From Anseranas semipalmata (lineage: Eukaryota; Chordata; Aves; Anseriformes; Anseranatidae), in NCBI GenBank assembly GCA_013399115.1, contig VXAA01005188.1:51468-115467 (forward strand): a stretch of 64,000 nt of DNA, read 5' to 3'. Each line of letters starts with the position of its first letter. The stretch's first letter is position 1. A program made the translations under genes and the position numbers. Below, piece after piece: positions 37,828 through 48,935 of the stretch. The notes beneath the pieces were generated by a model. The model did not search any database. It saw nothing but the letters and a program-made list of their open reading frames with translations, and was not told the origin of the DNA.

Positions 37828-40800
37828 GAAGGGTTGTAGCTAGGAAAAATCCCTGAGAATTAGTACTGTTTCCTAACCATACCTGTACTGCCTGATAAAC
37901 ACTTGCCCCTGTGCCTCTGTTTAGACAGAACCTCTTTGGAAACCCACTGCTTGAGGATCTGTTTATTTCTAAGCTCAGGGAGATAAAGGTCAGCTCTGAG
38001 GAGTTACAAACCAATTGGAAGAACAATTACGTGCTACAGAGTGTCTTTTGTAATGAATAGTGTTTCTAATTTTAAAAAGGCTTGCATATGTGAATGAGAC
38101 TGTAATGAGCATTTGAACTACTCAGTGCTAGCCACATTTAAATTATACAAAGCACTATACAGTAAAAGTCAAGCTGAAGCATTTATATGTTGTATCTGTG
38201 TCCGATTACTTTTGGTAATGTTAGAGCAGTATTGTCTACAAATCTCAGAAGCCCAGATTCATGAGATATTTGTACTAGAGCTAATGAGCTTCTGGCTTCT
38301 CTGATAATTTCCTCAAAAACCAGGTCACTGTATGAACAGCAGAAGCCAAAAGCAAAGCGGACTGGCTGTGGTACAGGTTTTAGCAGCAGTAAGATATATC
38401 GTCACCCCTTAGCTGTCCATATCTCAGCCTGATGCACAGCAAATACCTAAAAGGCAATCAGGCAGCAATAGCTTTCATTGCTACACAGGAAATAAGCTCA
38501 GGGAGTTCATCCAGCTCTCAGGCGATGAGTACTTAACGAGTCACTGCCACTGACACCCAGGGGTACCCCACAGACATGCATGGAGCATTGTCTGGAAACA
38601 GCTTTCTTTTTTTGTCATAATTTCTGAAGTTAAAAGCATTCTTTAAAGAAGAAAAGCAAAATTTTTTAAACAAACCTCCTGCCAACATTTAAAATCCCCT
38701 AGATAGTACATTTGCCAGTTTTCTGTTTTCCTGGAATACTGTGCAGAAGACAAGAAGTCAATAACAGGTTTTGCAACCAACCGATACCACATTAAACTCA
38801 TGAGTCTTCTTCTGTTCACATAAATGATGTTAATTGGAGAATGTTACCTATAAGCACTGCAAAGAGAGAGACAGGAATTTTCCCCTGCAGTTATCCCCAT
38901 CATTTCTTAATTCCAGTGTTTTGTACTTACCTTCAAGTTCCGTTCTAGAGTGGAGACACAAAGTATTCCTGATTCCCTGGGCTTCAAATCTAACCGGACT
39001 CTTCTATATTATGTTTATCCATATGCCAAAACTACAGTGCTGGTGATACATACAAGCAACAGAAAGCGCATATAAGACACAGTTGTGAAGATCTATCTCC
39101 CTGAGCCGTCAGCACTCAGTCTGGGGCCGGAGCGCCAGGTGACCGGTTGGGGCAGCTCAAGCAACGAAAAAGCCAGCAGGGACAGAGCAGATGACGGACA
39201 CTGAGCTGAAAGCAGCCTCAGGAGAACTGCGGTTCAAGCGAATGTAATTTCAAACGGTGTGGACACTGACTTGTGGAAATAAGGAGAGGGAGAGGATCAC
39301 CTGCGAGGTTTAACAGAGGTTTCATGGGGCCAGGCTGGATGCTTGTTCTCTCTGTAACCGCACCAAAGAGCTTAGTTGTTGCTCCTACGCATCCTGCATG
39401 GGCAGGGCCTTTTGCAGTCAGTTCTCTCTGGTCTACCTGCAGTAAATATATTAACTTACTAATTAAAACATATTAGTAACTGGGTCCTACACTAGCCACA
39501 CTTTGGCCCATCTCCTTCCTACTTATTTCAATTCACTGATCAGGGTTTTTGTTATAATTGGCAGGTGAAGTCTAATGCGTGAGATTTTATATTTCAAAAG
39601 AACTTGGACATGCCATAACTTACATGCTGCTGAACCTTGCGTAAGAGGTACAGTTTGTTGGGACTCCTTTGCTTTCATTCCAGTCACTCCAACAGTTTTC
39701 AACCTTTGTATAATTCCAAGGATGATTTGCTGTAGAATGAAGAAATTGAACCAACTATTATTCTGCACAGCACTATGAGACACATTTTTTCTATTCATAT
39801 GGTTCTGTGATCTCCTTGAATGAACAGAGTGACTTAACACTTTCCCACACAGAAAGGCAGTATTTTCATCTTACAAGTGTAAAATTGGGCACAGGACAGG
39901 GAGGCCAGGAATCATTTAGGAATCGCTCCAACCCCAAGAGCTCAGGTAACTGCTGCAGCCTTTGCTTCATCAGTCAGATTTCTCTTAGTTCTTACGCTGC
40001 ATATAGCTAGACATTTAGGCAAATGCTATGCTCAAGGTAATAATCTTATTTTTGTTCATTTCTTGTCTTAGATTCACAGTGCTTTTTGAGTTCAGATCAG
40101 CCCTTTAGCAAGTCTTGTTAAACATTGTTATTAGCTCCAGGCATAGTCCCATAAGGTCTGCTAATTCTCCTTACAGCCTTCATTGTCCCTCCTGGAGTTT
40201 CACACCTGGCATGTCAACCGTAGTTTCTACTTCGGTTTTGGGATCCTTCTGCCCCTCTGAGTTCTCCACTCTGTCCACCTCTGGCCTTTTGTCTTGTGTT
40301 TAGATTATCGACCCCAAGGGGCAACCTGTGATGTACTCTCCATTTACAGCACGCCCCTGATCTGCGACTCATTCTTCCCACCCGGCAGCTGCTTTCAGCG
40401 GTGCAATTCCACTGTCACCAATCCCATTTACACTGAAATCAGACAAGGGAGAATCAGCCCCTACAACAGGGAGGAAAAAAACACATTTTCCCCACATGAC
40501 TGGTACTTGCTCTAGACCTGTGTTTTATAGCTATGTTACGTTGCTTGAACTACTTCCGTTCTGCTTCCTTTGAGTTAACGGTATTACCAGCTTTGTTTGG
40601 GCCAGGCATGTAAGTAAGGTGGAGTTTGAGGGAAAGGTACCCAAATTGTTCCTTTAAAATGCACTCTGAATCACTGCCTTTTCTTACAAATGTTGCAACG
40701 AAGAAAAATGTTGCAATTGTATAATAAGTAGTGGGAGTCTTGCAAATGTGGTGACAACTCAGTGATGCATAGATTTGTTTAAAGAGACCACAGGAAGCAA

Positions 40801-41080
40801 AACACATGAGGAAAAGCCCATGCTAATACAGGACAAATGTAAAAACTGAAGACCAGAACTATTAGGAATGAAGAATAACTCAGAAATGATTGGGAAAAAA
40901 TGAAGAGTGAATAATAAAAGGAGAGAAGGCTCCCTATGAGGTAGAACAGTCAAGAACTGTTTCACTGGAGAAGGGTTCAGCTGCACAGTACAGCTGTATA
41001 TTATGAAGAAAACTGTGATTTTTAACATAAATATGTATCAAGTAAAATCCAGTTTGCACTTACATTTAATGTAAAACCTT

Positions 41081-41100
41081 TTGTTTGTTTGTTTGTTTTC
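41081..41100. repeat. (TTTG)n short tandem repeat
   Basis: Four to five TTTG units in intergenic DNA. Similar TTTG/AAAC runs occur near 37,138-37,157 and 48,800-48,815. Confidence 0.8.
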
Positions 41101-41188
41101 AGGCTAATTATTTACTGAGCTATTTGCAGTATTAAAATCCAGTCAGATAACAGCATATGATATGCTATTTAACTGTTCCGGCCACAGA

Positions 41189-41207
41189 GCTGCCCTCTAG
41201 CGCTAGG
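41189..41207 (-). promoter_or_regulatory. CTCF-like motif
   Basis: gctgccctctagcgc resembles the reverse complement of the CTCF core (CCASYAGRKGGC), with mismatches at its end, and overlaps the palindrome CTAGCGCTAG. This is weak evidence without a matrix score. Confidence 0.25.
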
Positions 41208-43839
41208 GGTAAAGCTTACCTGATCAGTAATCTTTCCTGCAATGTATTGATCTCATAAATCTCAATGTTTAGAAATCTGACTCACATGGGGATTCAAAAA
41301 AAGCTCCTTTTTAGAAATGTTTTCCAGTTACACATGGAGTTTGACTGAGCCATCTGTATAAAAGTAAAACAAATGAAAATTTGAAAAAAATAAAATTTAA
41401 AAAGCTTTCCTGTAGCAAAGATGCTACTTCTACATTTAAACAATGTTGCTAGTAAATTATGTAACTTTTTTTGATAGGATCTGAAGTTACCAGAAAACAA
41501 CTATAAATGCTGGTTAGTTTGGTGAGGAAAATAATTCCACAGAAGAAAATTGGAATCACTTCCATCAAAGCCGACAGGCTGAGGAGAACTCCTTTCTCTC
41601 AGCACTCTGCAGATGTGGGCTTGTTCCTCTCGTTTCATTAACAAATCAAACTTTCACTCTATGCTATTAAAATGAGCACCCAGCACCAGTTTCTGTGCAG
41701 TGAGTGGGGTGTGATAGCAGCAGTGCTTCCTGCATCCCCCCGGTAGGTGGTTAACTGGTAAGAGTTGTCCCAGGGTGACTCTGTGCTTCGCACAGCGAGC
41801 AAACCACCCAGGAAGGAGGTTCACCCAAAGCACAGCCATTTTACAGGAAGACCCAACAGAAGCCGTCACTTACTTACACTGTTCTTCCTCTTTAAAGCTT
41901 CTTATAATTAGAGACAAACAGCATAAATTACAATTGTATTTTCAAAACTTCTGTATTGACTAAATACTCATCCATAGTAGTTCTAAGTACACGGTAAAAA
42001 GGAAACAAATATCCAGCACAAGCTGAGGGAATCTGAGTGTTTGGATTTTGGCTAGGATGCTGATCAGGAAGGACAACTAACGCTAGATTTCAAAACATAA
42101 TGCCTTACATTGTTTTAATGTCCTTCCCCCAGGGAAGTCTTGAAGTGCTTCTTGAGTGTAAATTCCAGTTCTGCAGACTAGTCTGCCCTGGGTTTTCCCG
42201 AAGCATTGTTGGAGCTGATATAGCTCTAGAAGGATGCAGAAATCTGATTATATTGAACAAATTGCATGATTGTAGCCTCTAAACCAATACAAAAAGAGGA
42301 CAGATGAATTATTTTGAGTACCACTGCAATAAAGGTAACATAATCCCAGTACCATTCAGCCAGGCAGGTAGGTTTAATATTACAATGTCCTTATATGTAA
42401 GAACCGTATTCCTAAAAACTAGCATTTAAAGATATGTCCACAAATAGCTCTACTAAATACTCCAAGGGTTTGTATTTCAAAATATTTCCAGTTCAGATGG
42501 CAACATATTTTGCTTAAGAAACACATTTATAAAGTGCTTTAGACATATTATACGCAGACCGAGATTTTTGGTCACTACCTTTGGAGGGCTTAAGTTTTCA
42601 TTTCATTTTATTGTTAAGCAAGCTTGGGTACTTACTTTCAGCTTATGCTTGGATTAGCAGATAGAAGCAAAAGTTTCTACCCCTTGCACCCTTCCTTCTC
42701 TGGCTATTATTCCATCTTCTCCCCCAGCTGAAGGGTATGTTTTGTAACATGGCTGAACCATATGACCTATGGCTAGCTGACATAGGAGGCAGTCCTGCAA
42801 CTCTCCTCCCCTGCTTCTGCACTGCAAATGCTTCCTTTATGCCAGTGCTGGCATTCACATTATCCCGCAATGAGCTGGTTTAAGAAATCAAGTTGACAGA
42901 AATCTACTCTCACAAAATACTGTTTTGGAGGCAATACACTGTCTGACATATGGGAAGCTCTCCTATGCAGGGAAGCTCTCCAAGTTGCACCCTGAATTTT
43001 TTCTTGTGACAGCCCTAAACCTTCTCCCCTGTCCAGTAGCAGTGTTTCTCTGACTGCCAGTCAGAAGATGGAGGTAGATGTAAAGCTATTAAGCTTCAGA
43101 AAACTTTCCTGTGAACATTTCTACTACTTGCTTCTGGTAAGAGCAATAATCTCTGAGCAGCATTAGTGCTCTCCTGTGCCATTCCCTCTGTAATACTCAG
43201 CACAGTTAGTCCAGTCACGCCAGTCAAGACGACTCTTCAGCAAATGCATAGGTCTGAGCAGGTCTATGACCCCTACTGATCCTTAGCTTCTCTTCTGTCT
43301 TTAGGTCCAGTACGTTTGCACTAGGAATAAAGGAAATCCTAACGGTGGGCTGGCATATTAGTAGATGGAAACAGATGGAAACCTTTGAGAACTGCAGAAC
43401 AGGTAGATGCATTCAAAGATTTTGATCTTTGTCTTTGTTTTGGAAATTATGTTATCATCTGATTTATCCCCAATTCAAAGAGGTTGTCATACAGCAACTA
43501 TTGAAGGTACGGGTATGCTGCGAACACTGACAAAATAATAAAATGGTTACAATGGAACTTTAATCAAGAATGAAAGAAGGGTAAAATAAAAAAAAATCAG
43601 TATCATGTTATAAAAAATAGGCCCTTAGTAGTTGAGCTGATAAACGCTGTATCACTAATCCACTGTCTCAAGAGAGGGCCAGGCCTACACTATCAAATAA
43701 TTCTATCAATCACCAGGGGAAAGTGCTTAAAAGAATTATTAATAATAGTAGAAGATTACATGATAGGATGCTATTACAGAGTAATCTGGATTGCTCAGTA
43801 AAAATCAAAACCCAAACAAACCATGTGTGTTTGATACAA

Positions 43840-43965
43840 TAAGGATTAAGTCAGACATTTAGGAAGAATAAATGTACACCCTTAGCTACTCACCAGATGG
43901 AAGGCTCTAGCGCAGGAAGTAAGAAATCTGAAAAAGACTAGGTCAGAGAGCAGCTGAATGAGAAT
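43840..43965 (+). mobile_element. Ancient CR1/L3-type LINE fragment, 5' piece
   Basis: The block 'aagtcagacatttaggaaga' then 'ataaatgtacaccc', and later 'gaaaaagactagg' and 'cagctgaatgag', follows the end of the CR1-type reverse-transcriptase ORF as seen in turtle and crocodilian consensus sequences. It is strongly decayed and has no coding capacity. The rest of the same element appears to continue at 44,260 in the same orientation. Confidence 0.5.
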
Positions 43966-44075
43966 TTCTTGTACTTCTTATGCCCAGAAAGACTAAAAAC
44001 ATCTTTGTGAATAAATATACAATTTTTTCAGTTAGGAAAACTGGTACTGAAACTTACACACTATCAATTCTTACA

Positions 44076-44245
44076 TAGAATCAGAGACTAACTCGGAAGA
44101 GAGGCTGCGATGATGGACTCACCTCCCGTCTAATGCAGCCTGCAGCAGGGTCTGCCTGAATTAATTCTTGCTGGATCTGGAGTGTATTTCAGAAAAAAGC
44201 TTTCGGTCTAATTCAGGTACCTACAGATCAAGGGAGATGTTAAAA
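44076..44245 (-). mobile_element. Inverted CR1 3' end nested in an older CR1
   Basis: The sequence starts with 'atagaatcagagactaactc', like the reverse complement of a CR1 3' terminus (atagaatcatagact with GGAAGGGACC after it). Further on it contains a 'tatttcagaaaaaagc' and 'ggtctaattca' series found in turtle-type CR1 tails. Orientation is opposite to the flanking CR1 pieces, which fits later insertion. Confidence 0.45.
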
Positions 44246-44259
44246 AGCCGGAGGAGAGT

Positions 44260-44515
44260 CGAAGCACAGGCATGAGGAAGGTTACAGAGTGGAGATAGCC
44301 CTTTGCAACACCCTTGGAAAGCTCAGTCTATTTAACCTGACACAGAGACTGTAAAGGGACGGCCCATCACAGGGTACAAGCATTTCAAGGGCAACAGACA
44401 ACTCAGGAGTGAAATGGGATCCAAAGGCAGAAGCTTGCTATGCAAATTCATGTTGGAAACAAAAGGTTTTAAAGAAATGGTTAATTAATCATTTAGGTCG
44501 TTTCTAGGCCTGGAT
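44260..44515 (+). mobile_element. Ancient CR1/L3-type LINE fragment, 3' piece
   Basis: The series 'aaagctcagtctatttaacc', 'cagggtacaagcatttcaag', 'gggatccaaaggcagaagc' and 'caaattcatgttggaaacaa' matches in order the CR1-type 3' region (agctcaatctatttagc, cagtctataagtacctac, gatccaatggctggaagc, caaattcagactggaaataa). Many mutations make it non-coding. With 43,840-43,965 it looks like one element split by the inverted copy. Confidence 0.6.
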
Positions 44516-44915
44516 TTCCTGAGGACAGTAACAGCTATCCCAGCCCAGCGCGTGCTACAACAGCACAGGGTGCTGCAGCACTGCCCCTCCTTGCATGGGC
44601 AGGCCTTGTGCCTGTAGAGCCTAGGAGCTAGGAACATGCCATAAAAATTAAAGCTGAACAGGCCTGACAGTGCCTGATTTCTGGCTTCTGCCAATTGTCT
44701 AGTTCATGCAAATTAATCTAGAAATGAAACTGAGTGACTTTATGGCAACAGAATGAAAGCTTGTGATGAGCCAATTAAAACCCCACTGGTTTGCAGCATG
44801 CCCCCTGCGTGCTTCTCTTCTAGGCTTCAGCGTTTTCCCAGCATAACGCTGAGGAGAGTACACAAAAAGCACAAACAAGAATTCAAGCAAACAGATACTT
44901 TAGAAATAAGTTAAT

Positions 44916-44921
44916 TTTATT
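44916..44921 (-). terminator. Candidate distal OTUD7A poly(A) signal
   Basis: TTTATT on the + strand is AATAAA on the OTUD7A strand, in 'ttcaataaaattaactta'. It is the last good signal before the nested CR1 block, so it is the most likely far end of the transcript. Confidence 0.35.
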
Positions 44922-46960
44922 GAATAGGCATTATAGCTTCTCTCTGTTTCAAATAATGGAGAAGCCAATTCACACAGATTACAGAGCTATCAGTTACTTG
45001 GAGTAATCTTTCATAAAAGAAAGAAATTAAATACAGTTCTGCTATAAAAAGTGCGACAGTTATAACTGGAAGTTTTTCAAAACATAAGCAAGTTTTACTA
45101 GCTATTGCAAAAATTGGTTTAGTGCTTTAATACTTTACAAAGTAACAATCCAACTGCTAAAAACAGCTCTTACACATCATCTTTGTCAAAGTATGGATCA
45201 GATTAAAAATAACATTTAAATTGAATTAGAATGAAAACTGCATGTAGAAAAGATTCTCAAGAACTCACACTTTTCACAACAAAAAATATTCGTTATCCTT
45301 TAACATTATTTAATGCTCATCTCTTGAACAAGGGATTTAAACATATGGCAGTCAGCTTAAAAATGATCAAATGTTTTCTTTGCAGACAAAAGTGACTGCA
45401 ACCAATCACATCTTTAAATTATGAATAGGGGAGGCAATGGCAAATGATAAATTCACTTCTTTCATACGTGATAAAAGTTTTGCATGAAAATGATCAAATA
45501 CAGAGAAACCTGAAAAGTCACTTCAGCTTTAAATAAATTTCTGATATATCTATTATATTATTTTTTAAAGCCTAAATCAATCTTTGTAAAATAGTATAAA
45601 TGTATAGAAGACAATAAAAAACTCAAACTCAAGCTCTGAAAAATGAGAAGGATGGTTTGACTACCAAGAAGTTGAATTCTTAGCCAACAAAAACAGCGAG
45701 GCTTGCTTTATTCCTTATTAACATTTACTTAAGCCTTGATGAGAGCCAACTATCTTTCTCTGAAATATGGACTGAAGGTACACATACATTTATTATGTAT
45801 TTCTTCAGTTTTAAAAATGCTGAGTTTGCTAGGTTATTAGAAAGAGTCACATTATCTGTCCTCACTTTTTTTTTTTTAACTTTATATAATTAGCTTTGGT
45901 TATAATTGAACAGAGACCCTCAGGTAATGAGTAAATGAACTTCTATAAACTAACAGTGCGACATCTATGCTAATTCAAATCTTGTTTGTGGAAACAAGCC
46001 ACTCTGTGCAAACTGAACAGAGAAGGAAAATCTACGAGAGGCTTAAAAAATATCCTGCACAAATGAGGACAAAGAGCTTCAGAACTTGTCTAGAGAAGTA
46101 GAACATGAAAGGAAAAATATTAGCAGTAGCAAAAAAAACATGTACAAACAATTTGGGGAGGGCACATTTTATAATGGCAGTAGTGAAGTTATGATCAAAT
46201 AGGTACTCATACTTTTTGTGTATAATTTGGACCGTCCTACAAAATTCGCCCTTATTTGAGAGACACTGGGTTTTAACAACACAGAATTGTGTAACATGCA
46301 CACACAAAAAGTATACTGAGTGTCAGAAATACACATGAACTGCATTGATGTTTTCAATGTTTCATTCAACTTTTTCCATACAAAAATATCAGTCATAAGA
46401 ATCAACGAGGAACGAGGCCTTCCAAGGAGAACAAAATCTTTTAGCCATGCAACAGTTAGCTTCAAGACATTACAAAAAGTTTATAACAGCATCTTACTTC
46501 TTAAAATTCAACACAAAATAAAGCTCTAGACCGATTCCAATAGGAACACAAGAGCTGTACAGTTCTGAAAAACTGCATCATAGCTGAATCATGATAAGGC
46601 TGGCACATTACAAATGCAACATGGAGTTACCAGGGTAAGAACAATGGGCCTGAAAAACACATGGAAGTAATTGCTCCTCCCCAGGAAAGAGCACAGACCT
46701 AATCTAGATCATTTGGACAGAGTTTTCTACAAAACTGTCACAGCTGGTCTGGAATACTGTGGTTGGGAGCTCCTCGCTGCTGAGGTCTGAGTGTCTAATT
46801 CCATTCATTATTTAATCCGGGCTTAAATCCTGTTTGTTCTCCTTGGCTTATGTTGAATGAACTGAGATTGGTATCATGTACATGCAAAGCCCCTTGAGAG
46901 GCGCCAAGGGAACGGCATCTTCTGTACTGTACGTGCACTTTGTGCATTATACAAAGACTG

Positions 46961-46972
46961 TATTTACAGTAC
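46961..46972 (-). promoter_or_regulatory. Overlapping Pumilio and miR-101-type sites
   Basis: On the OTUD7A strand the sequence reads GTACTGTAAATA. GTACTGTA is the 8mer for miR-101, and TGTAAATA is a Pumilio element sharing five bases. The surrounding 60 bases look non-random (several near-palindromic tgtac and tgca units). Confidence 0.4.
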
Positions 46973-47071
46973 TTGGAATCTTGAGCAACTAAAAAATAAA
47001 ATCATTGCTTAATTTCTGTTAGTATTAAAACATAAGTGCACACAGTTTGCAAAGTTTAGAGACAAGAGCGC

Positions 47072-47077
47072 TTTATT
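47072..47077 (-). terminator. Candidate proximal OTUD7A poly(A) signal
   Basis: AATAAA on the minus strand (ggcgtaataaagcgctcttgtctc) has a short TTGTCTC stretch downstream. It would shorten the 3'UTR by about 2 kb compared with the distal signal. Confidence 0.3.
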
Positions 47078-47285
47078 ACGCCCACATGGTTGTGTTTCAA
47101 TTCATACCTGATTGCAAGCCCATTAAAAGGAGACATAGGGCACTCTCTTAGCCTGAGATGCCATGGTTTGCTGCAACATCTCCTGCATATTTTAACCAAA
47201 AGCATGGGGAAGAGGCTTTGCGTTACTCAAACCTGGGGGCAAATGAAAACAAGGCAGTGTTCCACTCCATCTGTACTGCAGAGAT

Positions 47286-47345
47286 ACTGTTTATAGACAC
47301 CACAGGCCAGAAGGAACCGTATCTGTTTTGGCTAGGTTGGCTGTG
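47286..47345 (-). repeat. Short CR1-like relic
   Basis: 'atagacaccacaggccagaa' followed by 'ggaaccgt' resembles the reversed 3' end of turtle-type CR1 (agactctaaggccagaagggaccat). It is only about 30-60 bases long and uncertain. Confidence 0.35.
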
Positions 47346-48279
47346 GCTCTCAGGCTCCTGACACACCATCAGGCTTCATCGGGCAAAGTTTCTATGCCAA
47401 AGGATTCCGATTTTATTCTGTGGCAAAGCACTTACATGAGATTTACCTCAAATGTGCCTTTTACCTCTCAACTGTCTGAGAGGGAAAGTGCATCTCCAGT
47501 GTAACTCCATTTTCATGTTTACATTCATTCTGCACATGAACAAAGGAAGAACTGGGTCATTACCATACAAGCTTTTTTTTTTTTTTTTTAATTTCCATTT
47601 GAAATGGGAAAAGGAAAAATGAAATACACAACTGTCACAGAAGAGCGTCTTAGGCACTGTCTAGTTCTAACATTGGATGATACTTTCCCAATCTCAGATG
47701 ATGCTGCCATTATGGTAGCATTCACTTTGTGTTAGAAGGGAAGCAAACTTGCCATTATTCTCTTCCCCCCCAGTAGCAAACCTCTGCATCAAAGAGGCTA
47801 CAGTAGATGCAGAGATGAATGGCAAAGCAACATTTCCCTGCTTTCCCAGAACACAGGAAGATCTACACAACTTCCAATCTTGACAGGAAATAGTTTTTGA
47901 TACAACTTAACTATTTTCCCTGGTATAGTGTTTTGGTGCCATGGTTACTATGCTATCCACCATTTACCTATTTTTACCCTTGTTGCTTGTTTTGACTAAG
48001 GTTTTCTGACACACTGATGCTTATTAAAAAATTGCAATTTTTAAAAGAAAAATATCTTTAAAAATGACAGGTTATTTGGATGAGTATGCAGACCCTTATG
48101 CAGGCTAGAGTGTTTTGCTGCCTTGGCTAAATGAGGGAGTGGGACAGAGGCTGCATCCAGTTAAGTGACTCTCAGTCCCCAGAGAGTCATAATTTTAAGG
48201 CTCTTTGGAACCCAGTGGCTTTTACCCATATCGCGTGTTCCACAGTGCAAATGCGCGTCAGCCATTTCAATTCTCTTGG

Positions 48280-48287
48280 TACAGTAT
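48280..48287 (-). promoter_or_regulatory. miR-144-type 8mer seed site
   Basis: On the OTUD7A strand ATACTGTA is the complement of the miR-144 seed (ACAGUAU). It is a single short motif and may be chance. Confidence 0.3.
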
Positions 48288-48927
48288 GTGCATTCAGGTA
48301 ATGGGAGATAAAACAGCAATCAGAACAGCATATCTACTTGAGAGGAAAAAAATCAGAGTGATCACGACGTCCAAGAAAAAAAGGTCTTATATCCCCCCCA
48401 AAATCAGTGGAATACACTAGCCCTGTTATGAATGCAGTAGTTAAATGTACAATTACATGGTGTTTTGGTACAAAGCAAGTCTCTCCATATTCAAGCAATT
48501 ACCTTATGAATAAGCCCATTTATTTATTCACACATGGAAAATGACTAAAGAGAAAATGTAATTTCCAATGAGTGAAAAGAAGTATAGAATAATAAAGAAA
48601 AGCCCTGAATATGTGTTGGAGCAATGCTCACCCGATTTTCTGAAACCAAGAAAGAGCTCATGCTCCCACAGAAATTGATGCTCAGTACATCTTAAAACCA
48701 CTCTATTCATTAGGAGAAACCTAGATGCTGAATCCTGACATTAGGCATCCAGATTTGACATTTTTGGTTGCAGTACATACCTTAATAGGAAATTCTTAAA
48801 ACAAACAAACAAAACAACAAACTAAATCACAAAAGTTATGGAATTTTAAAAACTATTCTGACTCCCAACTTAAGATATGCATTAACTTGCAAAGTCTTTT
48901 TTGCACAGTTCACCAGTAATTGATATG

Positions 48928-48935
48928 TACAGTAC
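48928..48935 (-). promoter_or_regulatory. Second miR-101-type 8mer seed site in OTUD7A 3'UTR
   Basis: GTACTGTA on the minus strand repeats the 8mer seen at 46,965-46,972. Confidence 0.35.

Larger units (their letters stand above)
30751..44900. other. Intergenic region between the convergent KLF13 and OTUD7A 3' ends
   Basis: This is about 14 kb with no recognisable conserved protein exon on either strand. It contains a MIR relic, a microsatellite, two short GC/CpG-rich patches, one unusually long orphan ORF, an imperfect inverted repeat, a few compact motif clusters, and nested old CR1 copies near 43.8-44.5 kb, each listed separately. The remaining sequence (for example 37,850-43,800) shows nothing that I can name beyond short simple repeats and a CTCF-like motif at 41,189. 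Confidence 0.7.
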
